From a bacterium (GTDB lineage: Bacteria > Chloroflexota > Dormibacteria > UBA8260 > Bog-877), in the NCBI GenBank assembly GCA_021802115.1, contig JAKABA010000037.1, forward strand, positions 1-28,117: a DNA stretch of 28,117 nt, read 5' to 3'. The stretch's first letter is position 1, and each line of letters begins with the position of its first letter. The notes beneath the pieces are model-generated. The model saw only the letters and a list, made by a program, of their open reading frames with translations, ran no database searches and was not told the DNA's origin. Position numbers and translations under genes: made by a program. Below, piece after piece: positions 1-7,939 of this stretch.

Positions 1-69
1 CTGCACGAGCCATCGCAAGGACAATCCCACAGTCTGTCGGCTAAGTAAACGGTATTGCCCCTAAGTCCA

Positions 70-147
70 ACTCTCCGGCCGCCGGCCCTCTGTGTCATTC
101 CTTGGCGAGTTAACGGTTGCCTCAGGGAGCGAGTCTCGATGACTCAC
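70..147 (+). repeat. 78-bp structured upstream repeat, copy A
   Basis: This copy aligns without gaps to 26359-26436, with about 64 of 78 positions identical by hand count. It contains a CCGG-N3-CCGG hairpin (75-85). It also holds two nested pairings: GTCAT 94-98 with ATGAC 139-143, and CCTTGG 100-105 with TCAGGG 122-127 (including G.T wobbles). It lies upstream of the GntR gene and ends nine bases before a TTCACA -35-like box. Its function is unknown. It could be a leader RNA read from an upstream start, a binding region for a shared activator, or a dispersed repeat. Confidence 0.7.
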
Positions 148-156
148 GGTGGGGGC

Positions 157-186
157 TTCACACGTGTGCATGTGTTGTGGTATACA
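157..186 (+). promoter_or_regulatory. Putative promoter of the GntR gene
   Basis: TTCACA (157-162) and TATACA (181-186) are 18 bases apart, which fits a sigma70-type promoter. The -35-like box is at the same distance from the upstream repeat as TTGACA is in the other copy near 26446. Transcription would start near 193, giving a leader of roughly 60 bases before the GntR start. Confidence 0.4.
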
Positions 187-191
187 TGCAC
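166..191 (+). promoter_or_regulatory. Inverted repeat, probable GntR-family operator
   Basis: GTGCATGT (166-173) and ACATGCAC (184-191) are perfect 8-bp inverted arms. They flank a spacer ending in GGTAT, so a TGGTATACA motif (178-186) forms. Sites with a GTATAC core are common for FCD-type GntR regulators. The repeat overlaps the putative -10, so binding would block transcription. Autoregulation by the adjacent GntR protein is an inference. Confidence 0.5.
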
Positions 192-255
192 GCCATAAGA
201 CGACCCCACCGCGAGCGGGGTTCTGACCGGCGGAGCTAGATCACTGGGGGGATGC

Positions 256-1005
256 ATGTCAATCCGACAGCCGGGCGAGTGGAGATCCCGACCCCTTGTA
301 CGGCGGGAGTCGGCTGCACAGGTCGTCTACCGACTTCTGCGCGATGCGGTCGTCAACCATGACCTGGCGCCGTCGACGCGCCTGCACGAGCCGGAGTTGG
401 CCCTCCACCTATCGGTCAGCCGTACGCCTGTTCGTGAGGCCCTCCGGGCGCTGGAGGCGGATGGGTTCGTGAAGCGGCTCCCCAATGGGGGGCTAGTCGT
501 AGCCGGAGTCGATGCCCGAGATGTTCGCGAGCTCTATGCAGTGCGCATGGTGCTGGAAGCCCTGGCTGCTCGCGAAGCGGCCCAGAAGGCCACCATGCAC
601 GACGCGCGCGAGCTAACGGCGATCTTGGACGAAGCGGATCGCCTCGCCGAGACCTCGTCCTCGGTGATAGCCCTGGGGGAGCGTTTCCACCGCCGCATCA
701 CCGAGGTTGCGGACAACCTACGAGCGGCAGAATTGATTGAAAAGCTGCATGACCATATCGTGAGGTACCGCCTCGCTGCGGCTGTCGAGAGTCGGGAGCG
801 CCAAGACTCTGCGCGGCAGGAGCATCGCCGAGTCGCTGAGGCTATTCTCGAGGGCAGCCCCATGGCGGCAGAGCGGGCTATGCGAGCACACGTTCAGCGT
901 GAGGGTGCGTTTCTAACCAAGGCTCTCGCATCGGAAGGAGGGGCGGCAGCCGTGGGGCGGGTGCCAGCTGTTGCACTTCGTCCGGCCATGGGCGACCTCC
1001 GATGA
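256..1005 (+). CDS. GntR family regulator, FadR subfamily (FCD domain)
   Basis: This is a 249-residue DNA-binding regulator. Residues about 20-85 form the winged helix-turn-helix, with the family signature RLHEPELALHLSVSRTPVREALRALEADG. Residues about 95-225 form the all-helical FCD ligand-binding domain. Typical FCD elements are visible: FHRRI, then EH near residue 195 and a later AHVQREG, which supply the usual metal/ligand histidines. Such proteins usually repress catabolic and transport genes until a small organic acid or amino acid binds. The gene is co-directional with and directly upstream of the liv genes, so it probably controls them. The start follows a GGGGGG run a few bases upstream. 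An inverted repeat at 166-191 is a candidate operator. The ligand cannot be read from the sequence. Confidence 0.92.
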   Translation: MSIRQPGEWRSRPLVRRESAAQVVYRLLRDAVVNHDLAPSTRLHEPELALHLSVSRTPVREALRALEADGFVKRLPNGGLVVAGVDARDVRELYAVRMVLEALAAREAAQKATMHDARELTAILDEADRLAETSSSVIALGERFHRRITEVADNLRAAELIEKLHDHIVRYRLAAAVESRERQDSARQEHRRVAEAILEGSPMAAERAMRAHVQREGAFLTKALASEGGAAAVGRVPAVALRPAMGDLR

Positions 1006-1143
1006 ACCGGTGCCTCAGCGACCGCCTCTTGATGGCGACAGGCGGGCTCAGGGTGGGGTACAACCGGTGAGACTCCGTCACGTCGGCAACCCGAATGACG
1101 AAGGCCCAAGCCCTCGCTCCAGCCGGGTTGCGAGATTCGTCCC

Positions 1144-2019
1144 ATGGGATTGATCGTCCAGTCGGTCGGATTCGGGTTGGTGACTGCATCGGTGCTGGCG
1201 GTCGCCGCGGTTGGTCTGACCCTTCAGTTCGGAGTCACAAACTACATAAATTTCGCGTATGGCACGTATTTGCTCCTGGGCGCATATTTCACCTGGACCT
1301 TGAGTACCAAGGCGCATCTCAACTTTGTAGTGGCGGCCCTCCTGGCATGCTTGCTCATGGGGGTCGTCGCGGTGGTGATTGCCCGTGTAGTAATGCAGCA
1401 CTTCGTCTCCCGTCAGGCGCCACTCTTCTATCTCTTGATCGTCACTTTTGGGCTATCGCTGATCCTCAGCAATGTCATCGAGGCCATTTGGGGCCCTGCC
1501 TTCCAGACCTATAACCTCGCGGTGGGCAACCCGCTGATCCTGGGACCATTCTCCCTGACCCCAAACCAGATCATCATCATGGGTATCGCCGTGGCGGCCA
1601 TGCTGGGGATCCACTTGATGCTCACCCGTACGGTTCTGGGCAAGGCGATGCGCGCCATGTCAGATAACAAGGACTTGGCGCAGGTCAGTGGGATCAACAC
1701 TGACCAAATCACCACTGTGACTTGGTTCGTGACTGGTTGCTTAGCGGGATTGGCTGGGGTCGCTCTCACCGTCACCACCGTGAGCTTCGGTCCGGCGAGC
1801 GGCTCGAACTTCCTGTTTGTAATCTTCGCAGCCGTGATCCTGGGCGGGATCGGAAAGCCATATGGGGCGATGCTGGGGGCAGTCATCCTGGGCATCATCA
1901 CCGAAGTATCTGCGGTTCTCGTCAGCGCAGCGTACAAGGACGACATCGCCTTCGTCGCTCTCATCGTGGTCCTGCTGCTGCGCCCACAGGGTTTGATCGC
2001 ATCGCGCGGGAGGGCTTGA
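1144..2019 (+). CDS. livH: HAAT-family ABC transporter permease, LivH type
   Basis: This 291-residue inner-membrane permease has about eight hydrophobic segments, the usual size for LivH. The cytoplasmic coupling loop is recognisable around residues 165-190 (GKAMRAMSDNKDLAQVSGIN), followed by GCLAGLAGV. The C-terminus, VLLLRPQGLIAS, is the conserved LivH/LivM ending. It pairs with the LivM-type permease, whose start is two bases after this stop, to form the channel for a solute delivered by the binding lipoprotein. No good ribosome binding site precedes the ATG. The 138-base gap after the GntR gene suggests either readthrough from that promoter or a separate start. The family moves branched-chain amino acids, but also amides, urea and aromatic or dicarboxylic acids, so the substrate is open. 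Confidence 0.93.
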   Translation: MGLIVQSVGFGLVTASVLAVAAVGLTLQFGVTNYINFAYGTYLLLGAYFTWTLSTKAHLNFVVAALLACLLMGVVAVVIARVVMQHFVSRQAPLFYLLIVTFGLSLILSNVIEAIWGPAFQTYNLAVGNPLILGPFSLTPNQIIIMGIAVAAMLGIHLMLTRTVLGKAMRAMSDNKDLAQVSGINTDQITTVTWFVTGCLAGLAGVALTVTTVSFGPASGSNFLFVIFAAVILGGIGKPYGAMLGAVILGIITEVSAVLVSAAYKDDIAFVALIVVLLLRPQGLIASRGRA

Positions 2020-2020
2020 T

Positions 2021-3028
2021 GTGGATCTGATTCTGCCTTATTTGGCGACGCTCGTCGTCTTCTTCTTCGTCTACAACATCCTGACATGGGGTCTCAACAT
2101 CCAATTTGGCTATGCCGGGGTCTTGGACTTCACCTTTATTACGTTCGTTGCCTGCGGCGCTTACTTCGCAGGCGTGTTTGCGCTTGGACCCGGCTCGCAG
2201 CAGAATGGGTTCGAATGGATTTTGGGGCTGAACCTGCCCTTTCCAGTTGCGCTCGTAGCTGGTGCCCTGGCTGCCGGGGTGCTTGGGATTCTCATTGGCT
2301 TGATCGCCATCAACCGACTCCGGAGTGACTACATGGCTATCGTCACTCTGGCGACCGGGACGGTGCTGTACGGCCTGGTCAGCAACTTTACCCCGCTCTT
2401 TGACGGGTTCGACGGCCTGGCCGGACTCTCCCCGCCGTTCGCTCAGGCCCTGGGACTGAACTCGAACCAATTCACCTACCTGTGGGTAGTGGTCTGTGGC
2501 GTGGTGATGGTGATTTGCTGGTTCATCGCTCAGCGGATTTTGAACTCTCCGCTGGGACGCACCATGCGGGCCATTCGTGAGGACCAAGACGCGGCCGAGA
2601 CCTTCGGCAAAGACACGGTCCGAGTGCGGCTGACGGCCATGGCGATGGGAGCCCTTCTGGCAGGGGCAGGAGGTGCTCTGTTGATGGGATTCATTGGGGC
2701 CTTCAGCCCCGCCGGATGGACGTCAGGAGAGACCTTTGTCGTCTGGGCCGCGCTGATCGTGGGCGGCCGCGGCAACAACTGGGGCGCGATCGTTGGGTCC
2801 TTTGTCGTGGCGGTTTTGATCAATGAAGCCACCCGTTACATTCCCCCGGTCTCGGTGGACCCGACCCTCGTCCCGACACTGCGCAACATGCTGATTGGTG
2901 CGTCGTTGATCCTGGTCCTCTGGGTGCGGCCTCAGGGCATCATCCCGGAGACACGACGCCGTTTCTTACAGTTGCCCCTGCGGCCAGGGACGCCGCCCAT
3001 TCAGGGAGCCGAGCGTGCCCGTGGCTGA
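2021..3028 (+). CDS. livM: HAAT-family ABC transporter permease, LivM type
   Basis: This is a 335-residue second permease of the importer. The N-terminal half shows the LivM pattern: a helix with NILTWGLNIQFGYAGVLDF, then a long region ending in LIAINRLRSDYMAIVTLATG. The coupling loop near residues 180-200 reads GRTMRAIREDQDAAETFGKD, and the end has LWVRPQGIIPE. The start is GTG, supported by GGGAGGG at 2008-2014 with a six-base spacing. An ATG two bases earlier is out of frame. The 3' end overlaps the next gene by 14 bases, which indicates translational coupling inside one liv operon. Confidence 0.93.
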   Translation: MDLILPYLATLVVFFFVYNILTWGLNIQFGYAGVLDFTFITFVACGAYFAGVFALGPGSQQNGFEWILGLNLPFPVALVAGALAAGVLGILIGLIAINRLRSDYMAIVTLATGTVLYGLVSNFTPLFDGFDGLAGLSPPFAQALGLNSNQFTYLWVVVCGVVMVICWFIAQRILNSPLGRTMRAIREDQDAAETFGKDTVRVRLTAMAMGALLAGAGGALLMGFIGAFSPAGWTSGETFVVWAALIVGGRGNNWGAIVGSFVVAVLINEATRYIPPVSVDPTLVPTLRNMLIGASLILVLWVRPQGIIPETRRRFLQLPLRPGTPPIQGAERARG

Positions 3029-3809
3029 AGCCATCCTTAAGGTCGACCACTTGAGCCACTCCTTCGGCGGTTTCCGGGCCGTCGACGATTGTAGCTTCGA
3101 GATCGCCGCTGGCTCCATCAGTGCACTCATCGGTCCCAACGGCGCCGGCAAGAGCACCGTGGTGGGGATCATCGGGGGAGCGATGCGCACCCAGCGCGGG
3201 TCGATCCACTTCGACGGTCGCGACATCAGCCGGATGTCGGCATTCAAGGTTGCTCGGCTAGGGTTGCTGCGCACCTACCAGGTGTCCCGGGAGTTTGCTG
3301 GGCTGACGGTGATGGAGAACTTGCTCGTGCCACCTCCAAACCAGAGAGGCGAGAACCTCTTGAACGCACTCTTCAGGCCGTCGGTCGGACGGGCCCAGGA
3401 CCGCGAGCTTGCCGACCGTGCCTTTGAAGTCCTCGAGACGTTCGGGCTGCTGGCTCTCCGGGATGAGTACGCGGGCAACCTCAGCGGTGGCGAGAAGCGG
3501 CTTCTCGAGTTGGCCCGGGCGGTGATGGCAGAGCCTAAATTCATGCTTTTGGACGAGCCGATGGCTGGCATCAACCCGGCTCTGATCGCCAGGTTGGACG
3601 GGCACATTCGGCGCCTTCGTGACGATCACGGGATCACATTCTTGCTGGTGGAGCACAACCTCGACGTGGTGGAAAGGATCTGCGACCGAGTAGTCGTGAT
3701 GGCCTTTGGCCGAACGCTCGCTGAGGGGCAGATGTCCGAGCTGCGCCAGAACCCGGACGTGGTACGCGCCTATCTCGGGGGAGGGCTCGATGAGCGTGCT
3801 GCGGGCTGA
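3015..3809 (+). CDS. livG: HAAT-family ABC transporter ATPase, LivG type
   Basis: This is a 264-residue ATP-binding subunit. It has Walker A GPNGAGKST at residues 40-48, ABC signature LSGGEKR from residue 156, Walker B LLDEP with Asp180 and Glu181, and the switch histidine in LLVEHN. The inserted stretch between Walker A and the signature (MENLLVPPPNQRGENLLNALFRP) is typical of LivG and makes it longer than LivF. It hydrolyses ATP to drive the LivH/LivM channel. The GTG start lies inside the end of livM, and its own end overlaps livF by 20 bases, so the four genes are translationally coupled. Confidence 0.94.
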   Translation: MPVAEAILKVDHLSHSFGGFRAVDDCSFEIAAGSISALIGPNGAGKSTVVGIIGGAMRTQRGSIHFDGRDISRMSAFKVARLGLLRTYQVSREFAGLTVMENLLVPPPNQRGENLLNALFRPSVGRAQDRELADRAFEVLETFGLLALRDEYAGNLSGGEKRLLELARAVMAEPKFMLLDEPMAGINPALIARLDGHIRRLRDDHGITFLLVEHNLDVVERICDRVVVMAFGRTLAEGQMSELRQNPDVVRAYLGGGLDERAAG

Positions 3810-4524
3810 GCGGGTCACCGCCGGCTACGGCAAGGTACCGATAGTCCAAGGGGTGTCGGTTAGGGCCAAAGCCGGACAGGTTGTAAGCATCGTTGGCCCC
3901 AATGGGGCGGGCAAGTCCACCTTCCTGAAAAGCGTGTTCGGGCTGTTGCGCAAGCTGGAGGGGCGGGTGGAGGTGAACGGGCGCGACGTAAGTCAGCTAC
4001 CGCCTCACCGCATTGCGGTCACCGGGATGGCGTATGTGCCCCAAGTGAACAACGTTTTCCCTTCAATGAGTATCGTCGAGAACCTTGAGATGGGTGCCTA
4101 TACACGCCGGGTTGGCATGCGGGAGCGGATCGAAGAGGTTCTGGATATCTTCCCGGATCTCAGGGCCGCTCGCAGAGGCAAAGCGGGAGTGCTCAGCGGC
4201 GGCCAACGCAACATGCTTGGCATGGCACGGGCGCTAATGCTAAACCCCCAGGTGGTCTTGCTGGATGAGCCTACTGCCGGCCTTTCACCCGCCTATACCA
4301 CGGTGGTGTGGAAGCAGGTGCGGCGCATTGCGGAGTCCGGCACCGCAGTGGTAGTGGTCGAGCAGAACGTGGATCTGGCAGTGAGCCACTCGGATTGGAC
4401 CTATGTGCTAGTGGCAGGCCGCAACCGCCTCGATGGAGCAGCTGCGGAGGTTGCTAAGCAGGATCTAAGTTCCATCTTCCTGGGCGGTGGGGGGGCCAGT
4501 CCGGTTGCGTCGGAGAGACCGTAA
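3790..4524 (+). CDS. livF: HAAT-family ABC transporter ATPase, LivF type
   Basis: This is a 244-residue second ATPase of the importer. Walker A GPNGAGKST is at residues 36-44, the signature is LSGGQRNMLGMARAL, Walker B is VVLLDEPTAGLSP, and the switch region reads VVVVEQN, with the usual Gln-Asn of LivF in place of the His of LivG. An in-frame extension reaches back to 3706. The ATG at 3790 is preferred because the protein then begins MSVLRAERVTAGYGK, the normal N-terminus of the family, and it overlaps livG by only 20 bases. It would form the ATPase heterodimer with LivG on the cytoplasmic face. The last residues after FLGGGG are poorly conserved. Confidence 0.94.
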   Translation: MSVLRAERVTAGYGKVPIVQGVSVRAKAGQVVSIVGPNGAGKSTFLKSVFGLLRKLEGRVEVNGRDVSQLPPHRIAVTGMAYVPQVNNVFPSMSIVENLEMGAYTRRVGMRERIEEVLDIFPDLRAARRGKAGVLSGGQRNMLGMARALMLNPQVVLLDEPTAGLSPAYTTVVWKQVRRIAESGTAVVVVEQNVDLAVSHSDWTYVLVAGRNRLDGAAAEVAKQDLSSIFLGGGGASPVASERP

Positions 4525-4611
4525 ATGGGCATGGGAGGTGGGCCTATGGTGGCCGAGCTGGGCCTGACATGATCCGGTAGCCGCGGCAACGCATTTCCGC
4601 AAGTAGAGAAT

Positions 4612-4616
4612 GGAGG
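4612..4616 (+). promoter_or_regulatory. Ribosome binding site fixing a TTG start
   Basis: GGAGG lies seven bases before the TTG at 4624. It is the best Shine-Dalgarno match in the region and supports the rare TTG start of the binding-protein gene, giving a proper lipoprotein signal peptide directly from that codon. Confidence 0.7.
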
Positions 4617-4623
4617 TACGGCA

Positions 4624-5874
4624 TTGAGATCGGGGATCAATCGGGCGGTTTTCGCGGGCATAGGACTGCTCGCGATCCTGGTGGCGGGATGTGGCGGTAC
4701 CACTACCAACACCAGCCATACTTTTCCCAAGGGGCCGATAAGCGTCGGCGAGCTGCTGCCGATGACGGGGGCCGAGTCGTTTGTGGGTCAGTGGTTCCTG
4801 CATGGGATCAGGGCCGGAATAGAAGCGGTCAACGCGAGTGGCGGCGTCGACGGTCACAAGTTCTCGGCGACCCTTGAAGACACCGCCGGCGACCCGGTTG
4901 ACGCGGTCACCGCGCTGCAGACTCTGCTGGTGCACAGCCCAGTCGTGGTGTTCGGTCCGAGCTCGCTATCGATCGAGGGCGTTGACAAGAGCTTTCAGAC
5001 GGACCATGTGGTGGACCTTATGGAGGGTGGCGCAACCTTCCTTGACCACATGAGATTCCCGTATGTCTACCGTGTGTTCCCATCGGACTCCGTGCTATTG
5101 CCCGGGGAGGCGTACTACGCTCTGCACACGGGATGCTCTAGAGCCAGCCTGATCTACACCAACGATGCCAATGCCCAGGCCGAGGTGCCACCGCTCCTGG
5201 CCGCTTTCAAGGGCCATGGCGGAACTGTGCTTAGCAACCAGCAAATCACCGCCCATCAAACCTCCTATCTGAGCGAGGTCCAGGTTGCCTTTCAAGGCAA
5301 TCCTCAGTGCATCTTCTTCCACGCGGACCCGCAGACGGCGAGCACGCTGTTCGCCAACGTCAAGCAGCTGGGCCATATGAACGTGCGCTTCATAACTGGG
5401 GACACCGGGGCCAGCCTGTCGATGGCACAAGCCATGGGCTTGAGCTTCGCTAGGCACTATCTCACGGGAATGGCAGGAACCACCCCCTACGGGGCCGCCG
5501 ATTCCGCGTTCCTGAACGCATACCAGGCGGTTTGGCATACGCGCACGCCACTGCCCGCATCGCCGGCGATGTATGACGCAGTTGTGATAGCGGCGCTCGC
5601 GATGACGGCGGCCGGTACGAGTAACCCAGTTGTCTGGAGATCATATATCACCAAGATCTCCAACCCCCCGGGAACCGCGTGCTATACGTATCCAAGCTGT
5701 GTGAAACTGCTGAAGGCAGGAAAGAAGATCAACTATCAGGGCGCCAGTGGCAACGAGGACTTCAACCAATTCCACAACGTGTTCACCCCGCTTCAGGTGG
5801 TCCAGTTCGATTCCGCCGGCAAGCTTCACACGATCTACTCGATCAGCACTTCGGACTTGAATTCGTATTACTGA
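4624..5874 (+). CDS. ABC transporter substrate-binding lipoprotein (Leu/Ile/Val-binding type)
   Basis: This is a 416-residue secreted, lipid-anchored solute receptor. The signal peptide ends in the lipobox LVAGC with the lipidated Cys23, followed by a short Gly/Thr-rich linker. The mature part is a type I periplasmic-binding-protein fold of the Peripla_BP_6 kind. It begins ISVGELLPMTGAESFVGQWFLHGIRAGIEAVN and GVDGHKFSATLEDTAGDPVDAV, the standard opening of LivK-like proteins. It captures the solute outside the membrane and passes it to LivH/LivM. It lies 99 bases after livF, in the same direction, and probably belongs to the same operon. Two Cys near residues 353-360 may form a disulfide. The binding-pocket residues do not identify the ligand. 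Confidence 0.9.
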   Translation: MRSGINRAVFAGIGLLAILVAGCGGTTTNTSHTFPKGPISVGELLPMTGAESFVGQWFLHGIRAGIEAVNASGGVDGHKFSATLEDTAGDPVDAVTALQTLLVHSPVVVFGPSSLSIEGVDKSFQTDHVVDLMEGGATFLDHMRFPYVYRVFPSDSVLLPGEAYYALHTGCSRASLIYTNDANAQAEVPPLLAAFKGHGGTVLSNQQITAHQTSYLSEVQVAFQGNPQCIFFHADPQTASTLFANVKQLGHMNVRFITGDTGASLSMAQAMGLSFARHYLTGMAGTTPYGAADSAFLNAYQAVWHTRTPLPASPAMYDAVVIAALAMTAAGTSNPVVWRSYITKISNPPGTACYTYPSCVKLLKAGKKINYQGASGNEDFNQFHNVFTPLQVVQFDSAGKLHTIYSISTSDLNSYY

Positions 5875-6656
5875 TGAGCTGACGGGTGTCAGGCGGTGGG
5901 GTTGGGGCGGACCGGCCGCTCCGGCCCCACTGCTGTGGGTGGTGGCGTCGCTACGGGGAGGACTTGGGAGTGACAGCGATCGGCGACTCGGTTTGCAGTG
6001 TGGACGTTCTTCTTTGGGACGGGCCCAAGGTGGTCTGGCTTGCCTCCAGACCATAGTCCAACTCGGTGCGTCAATCGTGGCCAGTCGCCGCCAGTCCGGC
6101 AGTCAGCTTCCTTCGTCCCTGCGAAGGGGTGGTTGTGGAGCGCCAACTTATTGAGGCGGTGGGCAGATTGGTCGAAAATGAGGGTAAGCCAAGTAGCGTT
6201 ACCGGACTTCGGACGTGTGGCTTGGCCCGAGCTGGCCCGTAACGGCGGGGGGCGGTGTGCAGCGCGGCAGGACAGGCTCGGCCTTCACCTGCATGACCTC
6301 GGACCGATGGTGCCGGCGAACGCGTGGGCGGCTCAGGGGGCGGTCGCGTGCAGCGGAGACCGCGGTTTGGGTGGCGTCGGGTCTGGGATCGCCATTGCGC
6401 CCCGCGTGCTTTGCCTTGGCGGTGCGTTCACCAAGGACCCGAATCACATGATCAATCCAGCTGGCCTCCAGGCTCGCATCGAACAGGTGGCAATTACAGT
6501 GCTCGGAGCTAGGGCTATGCGCTTCGCCCGCGGCGGTGGCTTCCACGCCGCACGCTTTCGGAAGTCGGATCCATTCCCCGTCCAGAGTCGCCGGGGGGGT
6601 TCAGCCATGGAGAAGGCCTTTCCTGGAGTTGGTGCCACTACAGTCGGGTCCCATAC
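5875..6656. other. 782-bp stretch without a convincing gene
   Basis: The longest open frame (5998-6660, plus strand) has composition and codon use unlike its neighbours and no recognisable family. Two short plus-strand stretches look more protein-like. One begins with GTG at 5969 and reads VTAIGDSVCSVDVLLWDGP before a stop at 6053-6055. The other begins with GTG at 6129 and reads VVVERQLIEAVGRLVENEG before a stop near 6241. They may be small genes or remnants of a disrupted gene between the transporter and the CoA-transferase. I could not assign either. Confidence 0.4.
5904..5928 (+). terminator. Possible terminator hairpin after the liv operon
   Basis: GGGGCGGA (5904-5911) can pair with TCCGGCCCC (5920-5928) with one bulged G and an eight-base loop. 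A competing stem, GTGGGG 5896-5901 with CCCCAC 5925-5930, is also possible. There is no T tract, so it may only weaken transcription. Confidence 0.35.
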
Positions 6657-7871
6657 ATGAGTGCGGCTCCCAACTCAGATGGGCCGAACCTCCCGCTGCG
6701 CGGAGTGAGGGTCCTTGACATCGCGACGATGATGGCGGCCCCCGCATCTGCAGGCTATCTGGCCGAGTTCGGGGCCGACGTGATCAAGGTCGAGAAGCCG
6801 CGGGATGGCGATCCGCAGAGGCAATGGGGGACCCGCAAGAACGGCGAGTCCTTGTACTGGAAGTCCTTAAGTCGGAACAAGCGCTCCCTCACCCTGGACC
6901 TACGCACCTCGGACGGCGCGCAGATCTTGCGGCAACTGGTGTTGGCCACGGACGTAGTCATTTCCAACTTCCGGCCCGGGGTGCTGGAAGCCTGGCACTT
7001 GGGGTACGACTCCCTGTCCGCGCTCAATCCCAGGTTGATTATGCTTGAGATATCGGGCTTTGGACGCAGCGGAGCCCTGTCGCGTCGGCCTGGGTTCGGC
7101 ACTTTGGCGGAAGCCAGGTCCGGCTTCGCCCATTTGAACGGGCAGTCTGATGGTCCTCCCACGCTGCCCAACATGGGACTTGCCGACCAGTTCTCGGGCC
7201 TGATGGGTGCGTTCGCGGTGATGGTCGCGCTCTATGAGCGGCAGCGTGGGGATGGGCGTGGCCAGCGGATCGACCTCGCGTTGTGCGATCCCATCCTCCG
7301 ACTGGTCGAGCCCTCGCTGCTTGATTGGGATCAGCTGGGAATCGCCGGGCAGCGCACTGGCAGCCGTAGCGTTCATGTGGCTCCGCGGAACGTGTACAGA
7401 TGCGGAGACGGCCGCTGGGTGGCTCTGTCGGCCAGCACGCCGGCAACTGTGGCGAGGGTCTTCGCGGCAATGGGTCAGCCCGAGTTAACTGACGACCCCC
7501 GGTTCTCCGACAACGCCGCGCGGTTGACTAACGTCGAAGAGCTTGACCTGGTGATTGGGGATTGGTGTCGGGCGCACTCTGCGGACCAGGTGATCGAGAT
7601 CATGGAGCGGGCCGAGGCAGCAGTGGGTCCGGTGCATGACATTCCCGAGGTGATGGCTGATCCCAGTCTCGCCGAGCGAGAGTCCCTGGTGTCCGTTGCC
7701 GATCCCCAACTCGGAGTGATGCGCCTGGTCAATGTGGTGGCTCGACTGAGTCGCACCCCGGGGCGGGTCACCAGTCCGGGTCCGGCCCTGGGTCAGCACA
7801 CCGCGGAAATTTTGGGCGAGCTGGGACTTGGAACGCAGCTCGAAGATCTCAAGCGCCGCGGGGTAGTTTAG
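6657..7871 (+). CDS. CaiB/BaiF (class III) CoA-transferase
   Basis: This is a 404-residue enzyme of the family that moves CoA from one acyl-CoA to a free carboxylic acid. The N-terminus carries the family opening PLRGVRVLDIATMMAAPASAGYLAEFGADVIKVEKPRDGDPQR. It is followed by SRNKRSLTLDLRT and VVISNFRPGVLEAWHLGYDSL. Asp177 in GLADQFSG aligns with the catalytic aspartate of formyl-CoA transferase, and GRGQRIDLALCD follows as usual. Length is normal for the family (about 390-420). It follows the importer in the same direction, which suggests that it activates the imported acid or a breakdown product. The family covers carnitine, oxalate, succinate and aryl acids, so the substrate is not defined. 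No strong ribosome binding site precedes the ATG. Confidence 0.92.
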   Translation: MSAAPNSDGPNLPLRGVRVLDIATMMAAPASAGYLAEFGADVIKVEKPRDGDPQRQWGTRKNGESLYWKSLSRNKRSLTLDLRTSDGAQILRQLVLATDVVISNFRPGVLEAWHLGYDSLSALNPRLIMLEISGFGRSGALSRRPGFGTLAEARSGFAHLNGQSDGPPTLPNMGLADQFSGLMGAFAVMVALYERQRGDGRGQRIDLALCDPILRLVEPSLLDWDQLGIAGQRTGSRSVHVAPRNVYRCGDGRWVALSASTPATVARVFAAMGQPELTDDPRFSDNAARLTNVEELDLVIGDWCRAHSADQVIEIMERAEAAVGPVHDIPEVMADPSLAERESLVSVADPQLGVMRLVNVVARLSRTPGRVTSPGPALGQHTAEILGELGLGTQLEDLKRRGVV

Positions 7872-7939
7872 AGCCCGCTGCGCGTGGGAGGCGGGGCCTG
7901 GTGGCTATGAAGGGGCCTCGCCGGGGCTGACGCTGAACC

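Noticed and set aside
5998..6660. 220-residue open frame between the liv receptor and the CoA-transferase
   Set aside because: No family resemblance, no ribosome binding site, and unusual composition. It is kept only as part of an unexplained stretch.
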